A stretch of 64,000 nt of DNA from CAWGCA01 sp963820955 (lineage in GTDB: Bacteria > Pseudomonadota > Gammaproteobacteria > Chromatiales > Chromatiaceae), in the NCBI GenBank assembly GCA_963820955.1, contig CAWGCA010000048.1, positions 62,001 through 126,000 on the forward strand. Direction: 5' to 3'. The position numbers and the translations under genes were made by a program. Positions 63,565 to 64,000 of this stretch are shown here, piece after piece. Below the pieces are notes generated by a model. That model was not told where the DNA came from, searched no databases, and saw only the letters and a list, made by a program, of their open reading frames with translations. The first letter of the stretch is position 1. Each line of letters begins with the position of its first letter.

Positions 63565-64000
63565 ACTGACTCCGACAGCTCCAGCCTGGCTAATGCAGAC
63601 AACAACCTGTCCAGCTGGCCTCGGGTGTGCGCGGCGGATAGGGTCACCCGCAGCCTTGCCGCCCCTTCCGGCACAGTAGGAGGCCGAATGGCAGAGACCA
63701 AAATCCCCTCCCGCTCCAACCTCCGGCTCCAGGCCAGGGCCTGCTCGGCAGTGCCGGCCAGGATAGGTTGGATCGGAGTTTCGGATGCCATCAAAGGCAG
63801 GCCCAACGCGGCTGCGCCTTGCCGAAAACGGGCGATCAGGTTCTGCAGCCGTTCCCGCCGCCACGCCTCCTTACGCACCAACGCCAGGCTGGCGCGGGTC
63901 GCCTCCGCCACGGCGGGTGGCAGGGCCGTGGTGAAGACATAGCTTCGCGCTCCCTGGATAAGGGTCTCTATCAGCTCGTCGCTGCCGGCCACAAAGGCGC
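63561..64000 (-). CDS. bioF: 8-amino-7-oxononanoate synthase (partial, C-terminal end)
   Basis: About 146 C-terminal residues; the gene enters from beyond the window. Sequence AFVAGSDELIETLIQGARSY, FTTALPPAVAEATRASL and TPIQPILAGTAEQALAWS is typical of the C-terminal part of BioF-type PLP enzymes, which join pimeloyl-ACP and alanine. The PLP lysine lies upstream, outside the window. Confidence 0.95.
   Translation of the reverse strand, partial: AFVAGSDELIETLIQGARSYVFTTALPPAVAEATRASLALVRKEAWRRERLQNLIARFRQGAAALGLPLMASETPIQPILAGTAEQALAWSRRLEREGILVSAIRPPTVPEGAARLRVTLSAAHTRGQLDRLLSALARLELSESV

Noticed and set aside
62917..63942. 341-codon plus-strand frame over bioH/bioF
   Set aside because: Antisense to two genes with intact catalytic residues.
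1..64000. tRNA, rRNA, CRISPR arrays, insertion sequences or prophage
   Set aside because: None recognised: no repeat-spacer series, transposase motifs, integrase or cloverleaf sequences seen by eye.

Overview
The window is a stretch of bacterial chromosome from a moderately GC-rich gammaproteobacterium. This is supported by several neighbourhoods typical of that class: pilU-pilT divergent from yggS-proC-yggT-yggU; kdsD-kdsC-lptA-lptB-rpoN-hpf-ptsN-rapZ-ptsH-ptsI; rsmD-coaD-ferredoxin; ftsY-ftsE-ftsX-rpoH; and bioF-bioH-bioC-bioD. The presence of indolepyruvate:ferredoxin oxidoreductase and the remnants of hprK and a mannose-type EIIA between ptsN and ptsH fit an environmental, non-enteric lineage (Chromatiales-like sulfur oxidisers are my guess, by inference only). 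I see no rRNA, tRNA, insertion sequence, CRISPR array or prophage.

Layout. 1-1.4 kb: twitching-motility retraction ATPases (pilU partial, pilT). 1.6-6.6 kb: yggS, proC, yggT, yggU, a large dynamin-like GTPase and a DUF4426 lipoprotein-like secreted protein. 7.1-16.2 kb: KDO synthesis and LPS transport (lptC is missing from its usual slot), sigma-54, ribosome hibernation factor and a PTS regulatory block in which hprK and a mannose-type EIIA are decayed while ptsN, rapZ, ptsH and ptsI are intact. 16.3-22.2 kb: an orphan TAXI solute receptor, a four-gene Gld-type ABC cassette and mutM. 22.2-29.5 kb: a small Cys-rich protein, ferredoxin, coaD, rsmD, an M16 peptidase pair, then divergently ftsYEX. 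29.6-31.3 kb: rpoH under a perfect CIRCE element followed by a second imperfect one, then an exported SCP2-like protein. 31.5-42.8 kb: a branched-chain-amino-acid-type ABC transporter (permease livH frameshifted), CBS-ACT regulator, PaaI thioesterase, PaaK ligase, IorA-IorB and a class II DAHP synthase, which together look like an arylacetate/arylpyruvate module.

42.8-58.8 kb, all on the minus strand: an MSHA/type II-like pilus machine (secretin, MshK/J/I-like platform proteins, pseudopilins, GspF, GspE-type ATPase) mixed with a histidine kinase, response regulator, GGDEF-EAL, GGDEF and HDOD proteins. The ATPase gene encodes an N-terminal STAS domain fused to a MshEN (c-di-GMP-binding type) domain and is broken by many single-base frame changes in this sequence. 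This locus is the best candidate for a new system: a surface fibre or secretion machine with its own c-di-GMP and two-component control and an unusual STAS-equipped motor. 58.8-64 kb: a gene-poor stretch with an 18-bp palindrome and a plus-strand terminator, class I DAHP synthase, a YbaK-like protein and biotin synthesis genes.

Two genes (livH and the pilus ATPase) show multiple single-base frame changes with the protein sequence otherwise well preserved, so base-calling error must be excluded before calling them pseudogenes.
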